64,000 nucleotides of DNA from assembly GCF_036195045.1 (NCBI RefSeq), contig NZ_CP108100.1:1612001-1676000 (forward strand), in the 5' to 3' direction. Positions 18,210-28,431 of this stretch are shown here, one piece after another. A model generated the notes under the pieces. It did no database searches. It saw only the letters and a list, made by a program, of their open reading frames with translations, and was not told the DNA's origin. The stretch comes from Streptomyces sp. NBC_00236 (GTDB lineage Bacteria; Actinomycetota; Actinomycetes; Streptomycetales; Streptomycetaceae). Both the position numbers and the translations under genes were made by a program. Each line of letters begins with the position of its first letter. Within the stretch, counting starts at the first letter, position 1.

Positions 18210-19747
18210 GCGGCGGACTGCTGGTCGCCGGGACCACATCGGACGCGGGCAAGAGCGTCGTCACGGCGGGCATCTGCCGCTGGCTGGTGCGCCGGGGCGT
18301 GAAGGTGGCGCCGTTCAAGGCGCAGAACATGTCACTCAACTCCTTCGTCACCCGCGAAGGCGCCGAGATCGGCCGCGCCCAGGCCATGCAGGCCCAGGCC
18401 GCCCGGGTGGAGCCGACCGCGCTGATGAACCCGGTGCTGCTCAAGCCCGGCAGCGACCGCTCCAGCCAGGTCGTCCTGATGGGCCGTCCGGTCGGCGAGA
18501 TGAGCGCACGCGGCTACCACGGCGGCCGGCAGGAGTCGCTCCTGTCCACCGTCGTGGACTGCCTGGAGCAGCTTCGGGGCACGTATGACGCCGTGATCTG
18601 CGAAGGGGCGGGCAGTCCGGCCGAGATCAACCTGCGGCGCACGGACATCGTGAACATGGGCATCGCCCGGGCGGCACGCTTCCCGGTGGTGGTCGTCGGC
18701 GACATCGACCGCGGCGGGGTCTTCGCCTCGTTCTTCGGTACGACGGCGCTGCTCTCTGCCGAGGACCAGTCGCTGATCGCCGGCTACCTGGTCAACAAGT
18801 TCCGCGGCGACGTCTCGCTGCTGGAGCCCGGCCTGGACATGCTGCGCGAACTGACGGGACGGCCGACCTACGGGGTGCTGCCGTTCGCCCACGGCCTCGG
18901 CATCGACGAGGAGGACGGTCTGCGGGTCTCGCTGCGCGGCACCGTACGCGAGTCGGTCGTCGCCCCGCCGCACGGCGAGGACATCCTGCGCGTCGCCGTG
19001 TGCGCCGTGCCGCTGATGTCCAACTTCACCGACGTGGACGCGCTCGCCGCCGAACCGGGCGTCGTCGTGCGGTTCGTGGACCGTCCCGAGGAACTCCACG
19101 ACGCCGACCTCGTCATCGTGCCCGGCACCCGGGGCACGGTGAAGGCACTCGCCTGGCTGCGCGAGCGCGGGCTCGCCGACGCACTGCTGCGGCGCGCCGC
19201 CGAAGGCCGTCCGGTCCTCGGCATCTGCGGCGGCTACCAGATCCTCGGCGAGCACATCGAGGACGACGTGGAGTCGCGCGCCGGGCAGGTCGACGGGCTC
19301 GGACTGCTGCCCGTACGCATCCGGTTCGACCGCGAGAAGACCCTCGCCCGCCCGGCCGGGGAAGCGCTCGGCGCCCCGGTCGAGGGGTACGAGATCCACC
19401 ACGGCGTCGCGGACGTACGAGGCGGCGAACCCTTCCTCACCGACGGGCACGGACAGCGCCTCGACGGCTGCCGGTCCGGCGCCGTGTGGGGCACCCACTG
19501 GCACGGCTCGCTGGAGAGCGACACCTTCCGGCGCCGCTTCCTGACCGAGATCGCCAAGGCCGCCGGCCGCCGTTTCGTCCCCGCCCCCGGCACCTGCTTC
19601 GCCGGACTGCGCGAGGAACAGCTCGACCGCCTCGGCGACCTGATCGAGGAACACGCGGACACCGATGCGCTGTGGCGACTCATCGAGTCGGGCGCACCGG
19701 CAGGACTTCCCTTCATCGCCCCCGGAGCACCTGGAGCACGCGCATGA
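18206..19747 (+). CDS. cobQ: Cobyric acid synthase CobQ
   Basis: 513 residues. CobQ amidates the b, d, e and g side chains of adenosylcobyrinic acid a,c-diamide using glutamine and ATP. The N-terminal P-loop-like ATPase domain has [18 protein letters not shown] (about 7-24) and KAQNMSLNS. The C-terminal glutaminase domain has the triad Cys in [13 protein letters not shown] and the late His in [10 protein letters not shown]. The start at 18206 gives the ATGA overlap with cobD; longer frames have no support. The stop overlaps cobN by ATGA. Confidence 0.94.
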   Translation: MSGGLLVAGTTSDAGKSVVTAGICRWLVRRGVKVAPFKAQNMSLNSFVTREGAEIGRAQAMQAQAARVEPTALMNPVLLKPGSDRSSQVVLMGRPVGEMSARGYHGGRQESLLSTVVDCLEQLRGTYDAVICEGAGSPAEINLRRTDIVNMGIARAARFPVVVVGDIDRGGVFASFFGTTALLSAEDQSLIAGYLVNKFRGDVSLLEPGLDMLRELTGRPTYGVLPFAHGLGIDEEDGLRVSLRGTVRESVVAPPHGEDILRVAVCAVPLMSNFTDVDALAAEPGVVVRFVDRPEELHDADLVIVPGTRGTVKALAWLRERGLADALLRRAAEGRPVLGICGGYQILGEHIEDDVESRAGQVDGLGLLPVRIRFDREKTLARPAGEALGAPVEGYEIHHGVADVRGGEPFLTDGHGQRLDGCRSGAVWGTHWHGSLESDTFRRRFLTEIAKAAGRRFVPAPGTCFAGLREEQLDRLGDLIEEHADTDALWRLIESGAPAGLPFIAPGAPGARA

Positions 19748-22700
19748 ACGCGCCACTGACCGCCCCCATGAGCACCGTGCTGCTGTTGTCGACCGCCGAC
19801 ACCGACCTCCTCGCCGCGCGCGCCTCGGGCGCGCCGTACAGGATCGGCAACCCGACCCGTATCGACGTCCAGGGCGAACTGCCCGCACTGATCGAGGGCT
19901 GCTCCGTCGCCGTGGTCCGTCTGCTGGGCGGCAAGCGCGCCTGGGAGGACGGCCTCGCGGCGCTGAAGGCGTCGGGCATCCCCACCGTGCTGCTCGGCGG
20001 TGAGACCGTGCCGGACGCCGAGCTGATGGCCGAGTCGTCCGTACCGGCGGGCGTCGTCGCCGAGGCGCTGCGCTACCTGGTGGAGGGCGGCCCGGGCAAC
20101 CTCGTCGAGCTGGCCCGCTTCCTCTCCGACACCGTCCTGCTGACCGGGCACGGCTTCGCCGAACCGCAGAAGATGCCCGAGTGGGGTCTGCACGGCAGCC
20201 GTGCGTTCACCGAGGGCCGCCCGACCGTGGGCGTGCTCTTCTACCGGGCGCACCACCTCTCCGGCAACACCTCGTTCGTCGACGTGCTGTGCGACGCCGT
20301 CGAGGCACGCGGCGCCAACGCCCTTCCCGTGTACTGCGGTTCGCTGCGCGGCGCGGACGCCGGTCTGTACGAGCTCCTCGGCCGGGCCGACGCCCTGGTC
20401 GCCACGGTGCTCGCGGCCGGCGGCACCCGTGCGTCGGACGCCTCCGCCGGGGGCGACGACGAGGCCTGGGACATCGGGGCGCTCGCCGATCTGAACGTGC
20501 CGGTGCTGCAGGGGCTCTGCCTGACGTCCTCGCGGGCGGCGTGGGACGCGTCGGACGCCGCGCTCTCCCCCATGGACGCGGCGATGCAGGTCGCCATCCC
20601 GGAGTTCGACGGCCGGCTCATCACCGTGCCGTTCTCCTTCAAGGAGCAGGGCCCGGACGGAGTGCCGGTGTACCGCGCCGACCCCGAGCGCGCCGCCCGC
20701 GTCGCCGGGATCGCCGTCCGCCACGCCGTTCTCAAGCACAAGACCAACGCCGAGAAGAAGCTCGCCCTGGTCTTCACCGCGTACCCCACCAAGCACTCCC
20801 GCGTCGGCAACGCGGTCGGCCTGGACACCCCCGCCTCCGCGATCCGTGTCCTGGACGCCCTGCGCGACGCCGGCTACGGGGTCGACGGCCACCCGGACAA
20901 CGGCGACGAGCTGATCCACCGGCTCATCAACGCCGGTGGCCACGACGTGGAGTGGCTGACCGAGGAGCAGCTCGCGGCGGCCCCCGCCAGGGTGCCGCTG
21001 GCCGACTACCGCGCGTGGTTCGCGAAACTGGAGCCGGGACTGCGCGACTCGATGCTGGAGCACTGGGGCGAGCCGCCGGGCTCGCTGTACGTGGACGGCG
21101 ACGACATCGTCCTCGCCTCGCTCCAGTTCGGGAACGTGGTGGTCCTGATCCAGCCGCCGCGCGGATTCGGCGAGAACCCGATCGCGATCTACCACGACCC
21201 GGACATGCCGCCCTCGCACCACTACCTGGCGACGTACCGCTGGCTGGAGAACACGTTCGGCGCGGACGCCGTCGTCCACATGGGCAAGCACGGCACGATG
21301 GAGTGGCTGCCGGGCAAGGGCCTCGGCCTGTCCGCCGGCTGCGGCCCGGACGCGGTGCTCGGCGAACTGCCGCTGATCTACCCGTTCATCGTCAACGACC
21401 CGGGCGAGGGCACCCAGGCCAAGCGCCGCGGCCACGCCACGGTGGTGGACCACCTCGTCCCGCCGATGGCCCGTGCCGACACGTACGGCGATCTGGCGAA
21501 GCTGGAGCAGCTGCTCGACGAGTACGCGCTGGTCAGCGATCTGGACCCGACCAAGGCGCCGACGGTGCGGGCGCAGATCTGGACGCTGGTCAAGGCCGCG
21601 GAGCTGCACCACGACCTGCATGTCGACGAGCAGCCGGGCGACGACGACTTCGACTCGTTCGTCATGCACATCGACGGCTACCTCTGCGAGATCAAGGACG
21701 TCCAGATCCGCGACGGTCTGCACGTCCTGGGCGGCGGCCCGGTCGACGAGGCCCGGGTCAACCTGGTCCTCGCGGTGCTGCGGGCCTCGCAGGTGTGGGG
21801 CGGCACGGCGAACGCGCTGCCCGGTCTGCGGGCGGCCATCGCCGAGCACTTCGGGCTCAGCGAGAAGGAGTTGCTGGGCGAGCCGGGCGCGGCCGTGAAG
21901 GTGCCGGCCGAGCTGAGTGAGCTGGTGGACGGCCCGGCCAGGACGGGCGCGGACGCGATCGACCTGCTGGAGCAGCTGTGCCGCCGGCTCGCGGAGGGCA
22001 TGGAGGCGCGCGGCTGGGACGTGACCGCGGCGGCCGGGCTGGTACGCGAGGTACTGGGCTTCGAACTCCCGGACGCCGTCGCCGTCCTGGGCTTCGCCTG
22101 CGAGGAGGTCGTGCCCCGGCTGGCCCGGACGACCGACGAGATCGACCACATCCTGCTCGCCCTGAACGGCGGCTTCGTCCCGGCGGGCCCCTCGGGTTCA
22201 CCGACCCGCGGGCTCGTCAACGTGCTGCCGACGGGCCGCAACTTCTACTCGGTGGACCCGAAGGCGATTCCGTCCCGGCTGTCGTGGGAGGTCGGCCAGT
22301 CGCTCGCCGACTCGCTGATCGCCCGGTACCTCGCCGACACGGGCGACTACCCGAAGTCGGTCGGCCTGACCGTGTGGGGGACCTCCGCCATGCGCACGCA
22401 GGGCGACGACATCGCGGAGATCCTGGCGCTCCTCGGCTGCCGCCCGGTGTGGGACGACGCCTCGCGGCGGGTGACGGGCTTCGAGGTGGTGCCGGTGACC
22501 GAGCTGGGCCGGCCGCGCATCGACGTGACGGTCCGGATCTCGGGCTTCTTCCGGGACGCGTTCCCGCATGTGGTGGGGCTGATCGACGACGCGGTGCGCG
22601 CGGTGGCGGAGCTGGACGAGCCGGCCGACTCCAACTACGTACGGGCGCACGCCGACGAGGACACGGCGGAGCACGGCGACCGCCGCCGGGCCACGGCACG

Positions 22701-23418
22701 CATCTTCGGCTCGAAGCCGGGGGCGTACGGGGCGGGGCTGCTGCCGCTGATCGACGCGCGCAACTGGCGCTCGGACGCGGACCTGGCCGAGGTGTACGCG
22801 GTCTGGGGCGGTTACGCGTACGGGCGCGGGCTGGAGGGGCGGGCGGCGCGCGGGGACATGGAGACGGCGTTCCGGCGGATCGCGGTGGCGGCCAAGAACG
22901 TCGACACGCGCGAACACGACCTGGTGGATGCCGATGACTACTTCCAGTACCACGGCGGCATGGTCGCCATGGTGCGGCATCTGACGGGTGAGTCGCCCGA
23001 GGCGTACGTGGGCGATTCGGCGACGCCGGACCAGGTGAAGACGCGGACGCTGGGCGAGGAGACGCACCGGGTGTTCCGGGCGCGGGTGGTGAACCCGCGC
23101 TGGATGGCGGCGATGCGCCGGCACGGCTACAAGGGCGCCTTCGAGATGGCCGCGACCGTGGACTACCTGTTCGGGTACGACGCGACGGCGGGGGTGGTCG
23201 ACGACTGGATGTACGAGAAGTTGTCGGCGGAGTACGTGTTCGATCCGGAGAACCGGGACTTCATGAAGAAGTCCAACCCGTGGGCGCTGCGGGGGATCTC
23301 GGAGCGGCTGCTGGAGGCGGCGGAGCGGGGGCTTTGGGCGGAGCCGGACGCGGAGACGCTGGAGCGGCTGCGGGCGACGTACCTGGAGCTCGAGGGCGAA
23401 CTGGAGGGGGACGCGTGA
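19744..23418 (+). CDS. cobN: Cobaltochelatase subunit CobN
   Basis: 1224 residues, normal for CobN. It is the large subunit that holds hydrogenobyrinic acid a,c-diamide during ATP-driven cobalt insertion (late route). Features: [75 protein letters not shown] and [20 protein letters not shown], all family hallmarks. Start overlaps the cobQ stop by ATGA (an internal ATG eight codons later is also possible). Its partner AAA+/VWA subunit follows after a repeat-containing gap of about 150 bases. Confidence 0.94.
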   Translation: MNAPLTAPMSTVLLLSTADTDLLAARASGAPYRIGNPTRIDVQGELPALIEGCSVAVVRLLGGKRAWEDGLAALKASGIPTVLLGGETVPDAELMAESSVPAGVVAEALRYLVEGGPGNLVELARFLSDTVLLTGHGFAEPQKMPEWGLHGSRAFTEGRPTVGVLFYRAHHLSGNTSFVDVLCDAVEARGANALPVYCGSLRGADAGLYELLGRADALVATVLAAGGTRASDASAGGDDEAWDIGALADLNVPVLQGLCLTSSRAAWDASDAALSPMDAAMQVAIPEFDGRLITVPFSFKEQGPDGVPVYRADPERAARVAGIAVRHAVLKHKTNAEKKLALVFTAYPTKHSRVGNAVGLDTPASAIRVLDALRDAGYGVDGHPDNGDELIHRLINAGGHDVEWLTEEQLAAAPARVPLADYRAWFAKLEPGLRDSMLEHWGEPPGSLYVDGDDIVLASLQFGNVVVLIQPPRGFGENPIAIYHDPDMPPSHHYLATYRWLENTFGADAVVHMGKHGTMEWLPGKGLGLSAGCGPDAVLGELPLIYPFIVNDPGEGTQAKRRGHATVVDHLVPPMARADTYGDLAKLEQLLDEYALVSDLDPTKAPTVRAQIWTLVKAAELHHDLHVDEQPGDDDFDSFVMHIDGYLCEIKDVQIRDGLHVLGGGPVDEARVNLVLAVLRASQVWGGTANALPGLRAAIAEHFGLSEKELLGEPGAAVKVPAELSELVDGPARTGADAIDLLEQLCRRLAEGMEARGWDVTAAAGLVREVLGFELPDAVAVLGFACEEVVPRLARTTDEIDHILLALNGGFVPAGPSGSPTRGLVNVLPTGRNFYSVDPKAIPSRLSWEVGQSLADSLIARYLADTGDYPKSVGLTVWGTSAMRTQGDDIAEILALLGCRPVWDDASRRVTGFEVVPVTELGRPRIDVTVRISGFFRDAFPHVVGLIDDAVRAVAELDEPADSNYVRAHADEDTAEHGDRRRATARIFGSKPGAYGAGLLPLIDARNWRSDADLAEVYAVWGGYAYGRGLEGRAARGDMETAFRRIAVAAKNVDTREHDLVDADDYFQYHGGMVAMVRHLTGESPEAYVGDSATPDQVKTRTLGEETHRVFRARVVNPRWMAAMRRHGYKGAFEMAATVDYLFGYDATAGVVDDWMYEKLSAEYVFDPENRDFMKKSNPWALRGISERLLEAAERGLWAEPDAETLERLRATYLELEGELEGDA

Positions 23419-23432
23419 GGGGGCCCCGCCTG

Positions 23433-23521
23433 GCGCCTGCGGCGGGGCTGTCCCCTGCCCGCCCCTTCCCGAACCGGGGCTCCGCCCCGGGCCCCGCTCC
23501 TCAGACGCCGGAGGGGCTGGA
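23433..23521 (+). repeat. Streptomyces-type GC-rich repeat, copy B
   Basis: Element of about 89 bases beginning GCGCCTGCGGCGGGGCTGT, with hairpin CCGGGGCTCCGCCCCGG and end CAGACGCCGGAGGGGCTGG. It lies between cobN and the chelatase subunit gene and closely matches copy C, which is inside cobB. Confidence 0.8.
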
Positions 23522-23566
23522 GTTCGCCCTGCGGGGACTTGATTGTTCCCTTGCCAAGGAGGCCTT

Positions 23567-25588
23567 GTGAGTACGCCTTATCCCTTCACCGCCATCGTCG
23601 GGCAGGACGACCTCCGGCTCGGGCTGCTGCTCAACGCCGTCTCCCCCGCCGTGGGCGGCGTCCTCGTGCGCGGCGAGAAAGGGACCGCCAAGTCCACCGC
23701 CGTGCGCGCGCTCGCCGCGCTCATGCCCGAGGTGTCCGTCGTCCCCGGCTGCCGCTTCTCGTGCGACCCGACGTCACCCGACCCGGCGTGTCCCGACGGC
23801 CCCCACGAAGCCTCGTCCGGCGCGTCGCGCGCGGCGCGGACCGTGGAGCTGCCCGTCGGCGCGTCCGAGGACCGGCTCGTCGGGGCGCTGGACATCGAGC
23901 GGGCGCTCGCCGAGGGCGTGAAGGCCTTCGAGCCGGGGCTCCTCGCGGACGCGCATCGCGGGATCCTGTACGTGGACGAGGTCAACCTCCTCCATGACCA
24001 CCTGGTCGATCTGCTGCTGGATGCCGCGGCCATGGGTGCCTCGTACGTGGAGCGCGAAGGCGTCTCCGTACGGCATGCCGCCCGCTTCCTGCTGGTCGGA
24101 ACGATGAACCCCGAAGAGGGGGAGCTGCGCCCGCAGTTGCTCGACCGGTTCGGGTTGACCGTCGAGGTCGCCGCCTCCCGTGAGACCGATCTGCGGGTCG
24201 AGGTCGTGCGACGCCGGCTCGCGTACGACGACGATCCGGCCGCGTTCGCCGCGCAGTGGGCCGACGAGGAAGGCGCGTTGCGGGCCCGGATCGTTGCCGC
24301 ACGGGCCCTGCTTCCCCAAGTACGGCTCGGCGACGGTGCGTTGCGGCAGATCGCGGCCACCTGCGCCGCCTTCGAGGTCGACGGGATGCGGGCCGACATC
24401 GTGATGGCCCGGACCGCCACCGCTCTGGCCGCCTGGGCGGGGCGTACCGATGTACTGGCCGAGGACGTGCGGCAGGCCGCCCTGCTCGCGCTCCCCCACC
24501 GGCGTCGGCGCAACCCGTTCGACGCGCCGGGACTCGACGAGGACAAGCTCGACGACACGCTGGAGCAGAACAGCGGCGAGGACGACGATCCGGACCCCGA
24601 CGGGCCTGGTGGAGGCGGCCGGCCGCCGGAGGGCGACGGGCCGGACACGCCGCCGCAGCCCGAGGGCGGCGCCGAAGACACGCCCGCGCAGTCCGTCCCC
24701 GAGCAGGGCGGCGAGAAGGAACAGGGGCAGCCCGGCGGCGGAAGCGGTGAGCAGCAGCCCGTACGGGCCGGTGAGCCGTTCCGTACGAAGATGCTGAGCG
24801 TGCCGGGTCTCGGCGAGGGCGCGGCGGGGCGGCGGTCCCGGGCGCGTACCGAGCACGGGCGGACGACCGGTGCGCGGCGTCCGCAGGGCGCGCTGACCAA
24901 GCTGCACCTGGCCGCGACCGTGCAGGCCGCCGCACCGCATCAGCGGGCGCGGGGCCGGTCGGGCCGGGGTCTGGTGGTGCGGCGGGACGATCTGCGGCAG
25001 TCGGTGCGGGAGGGGCGTGAGGGGAACCTCGTGCTGTTCGTCGTGGACGCCTCCGGGTCGATGGCCGCCCGGCAGCGGATGACCGCGGTGAAGGGTGCGG
25101 TGCTCTCCCTGTTGATGGATGCCTACCAGCGGCGCGACAAGGTCGGGCTGATCACCTTCCGGGGCAAGGACGCCGAGGTGGTGCTGCCGCCGACGTCGTC
25201 GGTGGACGCGGCTGCCGCGCGGCTGGAGATGCTGCCGACCGGCGGGCGTACCCCGGTGGCCGCCGGGCTGCTCAAGGCCCATGACGTGCTGCGGGTGGAG
25301 CGGCTGCGCGATCCTTCGCGGCGGCCGTTGCTGGTCGTGGTGACGGACGGGCGGGCGACCGGGGGGCCGGAGCCGGTGGCGCTGGCCGCGCGGGCGGCCC
25401 GGCTGCACGAGGTGGAGGGCACGGCTTCCGTCGTCGTGGACTGCGAGTCGGGGCCCGTGCGCCTCGGGCTCGCGGTGAGCCTCGCGGGCGAGCTGGGCGG
25501 TACCGCCGTCACGCTCGACGAGCTGCGGGCCGACTCGATCGCGGGTCTGGTCAAGGACGTTCAGGGCTACAGCAGGAGGGCCGCGTAA
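23567..25588 (+). CDS. Cobaltochelatase/Mg-chelatase-type ChlI-ChlD fusion subunit
   Basis: 673 residues from a GTG five bases after AAGGAGG. The N-terminal AAA+ domain has Walker A VRGEKGTAKST (about 39-49), Walker B GILYVDEVNLLHDHL and an arginine-finger region RPQLLDRFGLTVEVA. A disordered Asp/Pro/Gly-rich linker (about 325-410) follows. The C-terminal VWA domain has the MIDAS motif VVDASGSMAARQ and GGRTPVAAGLL. Such fusions provide the ATPase motor for CobN in actinobacteria, replacing CobS and CobT. It overlaps cobO by one base (stop TAATG). Confidence 0.9.
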   Translation: MSTPYPFTAIVGQDDLRLGLLLNAVSPAVGGVLVRGEKGTAKSTAVRALAALMPEVSVVPGCRFSCDPTSPDPACPDGPHEASSGASRAARTVELPVGASEDRLVGALDIERALAEGVKAFEPGLLADAHRGILYVDEVNLLHDHLVDLLLDAAAMGASYVEREGVSVRHAARFLLVGTMNPEEGELRPQLLDRFGLTVEVAASRETDLRVEVVRRRLAYDDDPAAFAAQWADEEGALRARIVAARALLPQVRLGDGALRQIAATCAAFEVDGMRADIVMARTATALAAWAGRTDVLAEDVRQAALLALPHRRRRNPFDAPGLDEDKLDDTLEQNSGEDDDPDPDGPGGGGRPPEGDGPDTPPQPEGGAEDTPAQSVPEQGGEKEQGQPGGGSGEQQPVRAGEPFRTKMLSVPGLGEGAAGRRSRARTEHGRTTGARRPQGALTKLHLAATVQAAAPHQRARGRSGRGLVVRRDDLRQSVREGREGNLVLFVVDASGSMAARQRMTAVKGAVLSLLMDAYQRRDKVGLITFRGKDAEVVLPPTSSVDAAAARLEMLPTGGRTPVAAGLLKAHDVLRVERLRDPSRRPLLVVVTDGRATGGPEPVALAARAARLHEVEGTASVVVDCESGPVRLGLAVSLAGELGGTAVTLDELRADSIAGLVKDVQGYSRRAA

Positions 25589-26187
25589 TGCCGCAGGGAC
25601 AGCCGGTCAGCGTGCCGGACGACGGACTCACCACGCGTCAGCGTCGCAACCGTCCGCTGCTGGTGGTGCACACCGGCATCGGCAAGGGCAAGTCGACGGC
25701 GGCCTTCGGGCTGGCGCTGCGTGCCTGGAATCAGGGGTGGCCGATCGGGGTCTTCCAGTTCGTGAAGTCGGCGAAGTGGAAGGTCGGCGAGGAGAACGCG
25801 CTGAAGGTCCTCGGCGCGAGCGGCGAGGGCGGTTCCGTCGCCTGGCACAAGATGGGCGAGGGCTGGTCCTGGGTCCAGCGCGACCAGCAGCTGGACAACG
25901 AGGCGGCGGCGCGGGAGGGCTGGGAGCAGGTCAAGCGTGACCTGGCAGCCGAGACGTACCGGCTGTACGTACTCGACGAGTTCGCCTACCCGATGCACTG
26001 GGGATGGGTCGACACCGACGAGGTCGTCGAGGTGCTGCGTCGGCGGCCGGGCAGCCAGCACGTGGTGATCACCGGGCGCAACGCGCCTGCCGCGCTGGTG
26101 GAGGCCGCCGATCTGGTGACCGACATGTCGAAGGTCAAGCACCCTATGGACGCCGGACAGAAGGGCCAGAGGGGCATCGAGTGGTGA
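25588..26187 (+). CDS. cobO: Cob(I)yrinic acid a,c-diamide adenosyltransferase CobO
   Basis: 199 residues of the CobA/BtuR type. It transfers adenosyl from ATP to cobalt. The P-loop is HTGIGKGKSTAAFGLALRAW (about residues 28-47), followed by GVFQFVKSAKWKVGEENAL, LYVLDEFAYPMHWGW and VITGRNAP, and it ends with VKHPMDAGQKGQRGIEW, a typical C-terminus. It starts within the stop of the chelatase gene and overlaps cobB by GTGA. Confidence 0.93.
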   Translation: MPQGQPVSVPDDGLTTRQRRNRPLLVVHTGIGKGKSTAAFGLALRAWNQGWPIGVFQFVKSAKWKVGEENALKVLGASGEGGSVAWHKMGEGWSWVQRDQQLDNEAAAREGWEQVKRDLAAETYRLYVLDEFAYPMHWGWVDTDEVVEVLRRRPGSQHVVITGRNAPAALVEAADLVTDMSKVKHPMDAGQKGQRGIEW

Positions 26188-27689
26188 ACGTTCCGCGCCT
26201 GGTCATCGCCGCGCCGTCGTCCGGCAGCGGCAAGACCACCGTCGCGACGGGCCTGATGGCCGCCTTCGCCGGGCGGGGGCTCGCCGTGTCCGGGCACAAG
26301 GTGGGGCCCGACTACATCGATCCGGGCTACCACACCCTCGCCACCGGGCGGCCGGGGCGCAATCTCGACGCGTACATGTGCGGGCCCGAGCTGATCGCTC
26401 CACTGTTCGCGCACGGTGCGCAGGGGTGTGACCTGGCGGTCGTCGAGGGCGTGATGGGGCTGTACGACGGGGCGTCGGGCCAGGGCGAGCTCGCTTCGAC
26501 CGCGCACGTCGCGAAGTTGTTGCGGGCGCCGGTGGTGCTCGTCGTCGACGCGTCGTCGCAGTCGCGGTCCGTGGCAGCGCTGGTGCACGGTTTCGCCTCG
26601 TGGGACACGCAGGTGCGGATCGGCGGGGTGATCCTGAACAAGGTGGGCTCCGACCGGCACGAGGCGTTGCTGCGGGAGGCGCTGGACGAGTCCGGGGTGC
26701 CGGTGCTGGGGGTGTTGCGGCGGGCCGAGCAGGTGGCTGTGCCGTCGCGGCATCTGGGGCTGGTGCCGGTGGCCGAGCGGCGGGGCGATGCGGTGGCCGC
26801 TGTCGCGGCGATGGGGGATCGGGTGCGGGCCGGATGTGACCTGGAGGCGTTGCTTGCCTTGGCGCGGTCCGCGCCTGCTGTGCCGGGTGCGGGTGCGTGG
26901 AGTGCGGCTGAGGCGGTGGGCGCCTGCGGCGGGCCTGTTCCCCTCCCCGCCCCTTCCCGTGTCCGGGGGCTCCGCCCCCGGACCCCCGCTCCTCAAACGC
27001 CGGAGGGGCTGGATTGTGCCCCGGAAGGGCTGGGACGTACGCGGGGAGGCACGGAAGGTATGCCGACGGGGCTGAAAAGCACGCCGGAACGGCTGAAGAT
27101 TGCCGTCGCCTCCGGGCCGGCGTTCACCTTCTCCTACGCCGAGCACGGCGAGCTGCTCGCCGCCGCCGGGGCCACCGTCGTGCCGTTCGATCCGTTGCGG
27201 GACGAGGCGCTGCCCGAAGGGACTCGGGGGCTGGTCATCGGGGGCGGGTTTCCCGAGGTGTACGGCCCCGAACTGTCGGCCAACGAGCCGTTGCGCAAGG
27301 CCGTGGCGGAGCTCGCCGCCTCCGGGGCCCCGGTGGCCGCCGAGTGTGCGGGGCTGCTGTATCTGGCGCGGTCGCTGGACGGGCTGCCGATGTGCGGGGT
27401 CCTGGACTCCGAGGCGCGGATGTCGGAGCGGCTGACGCTCGGCTACCGGGACGCCGTGGCGCTCTCCGACAGTGTGCTGGCGGTGGCCGGGACGCGGATG
27501 CGGGGGCACGAGTTCCACCGCACCGTGCTGGAACCCGGGTCCGGGGATGCTCCGGCCTGGGGCATGCATCAGCCGGAGCGGCGCGTCGAGGGGTTCGTGC
27601 AGCAGGGCGTGCACGCGAGTTATCTGCATACGCACTGGGCCTCGGCGCCCGGTACGGCCCGCCGATTCGTGGAGAGGTGCAAGGGATGA
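26184..27689 (+). CDS. cobB: Cobyrinate a,c-diamide synthase CobB/CbiA with in-frame repeat insertion
   Basis: 501 residues from the GTG overlapping the cobO stop. CobB amidates the a and c acetate groups. The N-terminal P-loop is AAPSSGSGKTTVATGLMAAF (about 8-27) with KVGPDYIDPGYH; the C-terminal glutaminase has AECAGLLYLARSLD and a final HASYLHTHWAS. Between the domains, about residues 246-304, lies low-complexity sequence (PRTPAPQTPEGLD, PEGLGRTRGGTEGMPTGLK). Its DNA (26920-27013) is a copy of the intergenic repeat found after cobN, kept in frame, so the linker is longer than usual. Both catalytic domains look intact. Confidence 0.9.
   Translation: MNVPRLVIAAPSSGSGKTTVATGLMAAFAGRGLAVSGHKVGPDYIDPGYHTLATGRPGRNLDAYMCGPELIAPLFAHGAQGCDLAVVEGVMGLYDGASGQGELASTAHVAKLLRAPVVLVVDASSQSRSVAALVHGFASWDTQVRIGGVILNKVGSDRHEALLREALDESGVPVLGVLRRAEQVAVPSRHLGLVPVAERRGDAVAAVAAMGDRVRAGCDLEALLALARSAPAVPGAGAWSAAEAVGACGGPVPLPAPSRVRGLRPRTPAPQTPEGLDCAPEGLGRTRGGTEGMPTGLKSTPERLKIAVASGPAFTFSYAEHGELLAAAGATVVPFDPLRDEALPEGTRGLVIGGGFPEVYGPELSANEPLRKAVAELAASGAPVAAECAGLLYLARSLDGLPMCGVLDSEARMSERLTLGYRDAVALSDSVLAVAGTRMRGHEFHRTVLEPGSGDAPAWGMHQPERRVEGFVQQGVHASYLHTHWASAPGTARRFVERCKG
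26920..27013 (+). repeat. Streptomyces-type GC-rich repeat, copy C, inside cobB
   Basis: 94 bases beginning GCGCCTGCGGCGGGCCTGT, with hairpin CCGGGGGCTCCGCCCCCGG and end AAACGCCGGAGGGGCTGGA. It is the same element as copy B but lies inside the cobB coding frame at the linker between the ATPase and glutaminase domains. Confidence 0.8.
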
Positions 27690-28414
27690 ACACGCTGGTC
27701 GGGGTCGGAGTCGGACCCGGTGATCCGGAGCTGGTGACCGTCAAGGGCGTCAACGCGCTGCGTGATGCCGCCGTCGTCGTGGTGCCCGTGATGGACACCG
27801 GTGAGCGGGGGCGTGCCGAGGCGACGGTGCTGCATTACGTCGGTGCCGAGAAGGTCGTGCGGGTCGTGTTCGCGCTCAACGAGCGCACGGACCGGGCGCG
27901 CCGCGAGGCGGCGTGGGACGCGGCGGGTGCGCGGGTCGCGGAGCTGCTGCGTACGCATGGTTCGGTGGCGTTCGCGACCATCGGCGATCCGAACGTGTAC
28001 TCGACGTTCACGTATCTCGCGCACACGATCGGTGAGCTGCTGCCGGGTACGGCCGTGGTGACGGTGCCGGGGATCACGGCGATGCAGGACCTGGCCGCGC
28101 GCAGCGGCGCGGTGCTGACCGAGGGCACCGAGCCGTTGACGCTGGTGCCGGTGACCGCCGGGGCGGCCGTGCTGAGGGAGGCCCTGAAGGGGCCCGGGAC
28201 GGTCGTCGCGTACAAGTTCGGGCGGCTGGCCGAGGAGGTCGCCACGGCGTTGCGGGAGACGGGGCGGACCGAGGACGCGGTGTGGGGTTCGGCGCTCGGG
28301 CTGCCGGAGGAGTCGATCCGGCCGGCGGCTGAGCTGGCCGACGGACCGTTGCCGTACCTCTCCACGCTGATCGCGCCGGCGCCGCGCGACGGCGGACGGG
28401 GCGGCAAGTTGTGA
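27686..28414 (+). CDS. cobI: Precorrin-2 C20-methyltransferase CobI/CbiL
   Basis: 242 residues, a single SAM-dependent tetrapyrrole methylase domain. VGVGVGPGDPELVTVKGVNA (about 5-24) is the N-terminal family motif; SVAFATIGDPNVYSTFTYLA marks the precorrin-2 C20 subgroup; VTVPGITAMQDLAARSG is the second methylase motif. It methylates C20 of precorrin-2 in the corrin pathway. The start overlaps the cobB stop by ATGA. It is the last gene of the riboswitch-controlled unit, ending 17 bases before the convergent ZIP gene. Confidence 0.92.
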   Translation: MNTLVGVGVGPGDPELVTVKGVNALRDAAVVVVPVMDTGERGRAEATVLHYVGAEKVVRVVFALNERTDRARREAAWDAAGARVAELLRTHGSVAFATIGDPNVYSTFTYLAHTIGELLPGTAVVTVPGITAMQDLAARSGAVLTEGTEPLTLVPVTAGAAVLREALKGPGTVVAYKFGRLAEEVATALRETGRTEDAVWGSALGLPEESIRPAAELADGPLPYLSTLIAPAPRDGGRGGKL

Positions 28415-28431
28415 GGCGTTCGCCCCGGGGG

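Noticed and set aside
19234..22149. 971-codon open frame antisense to cobQ and cobN
   Set aside because: The sense frames code for well-known enzymes. Very high GC in third codon positions leaves the opposite frame free of stops.
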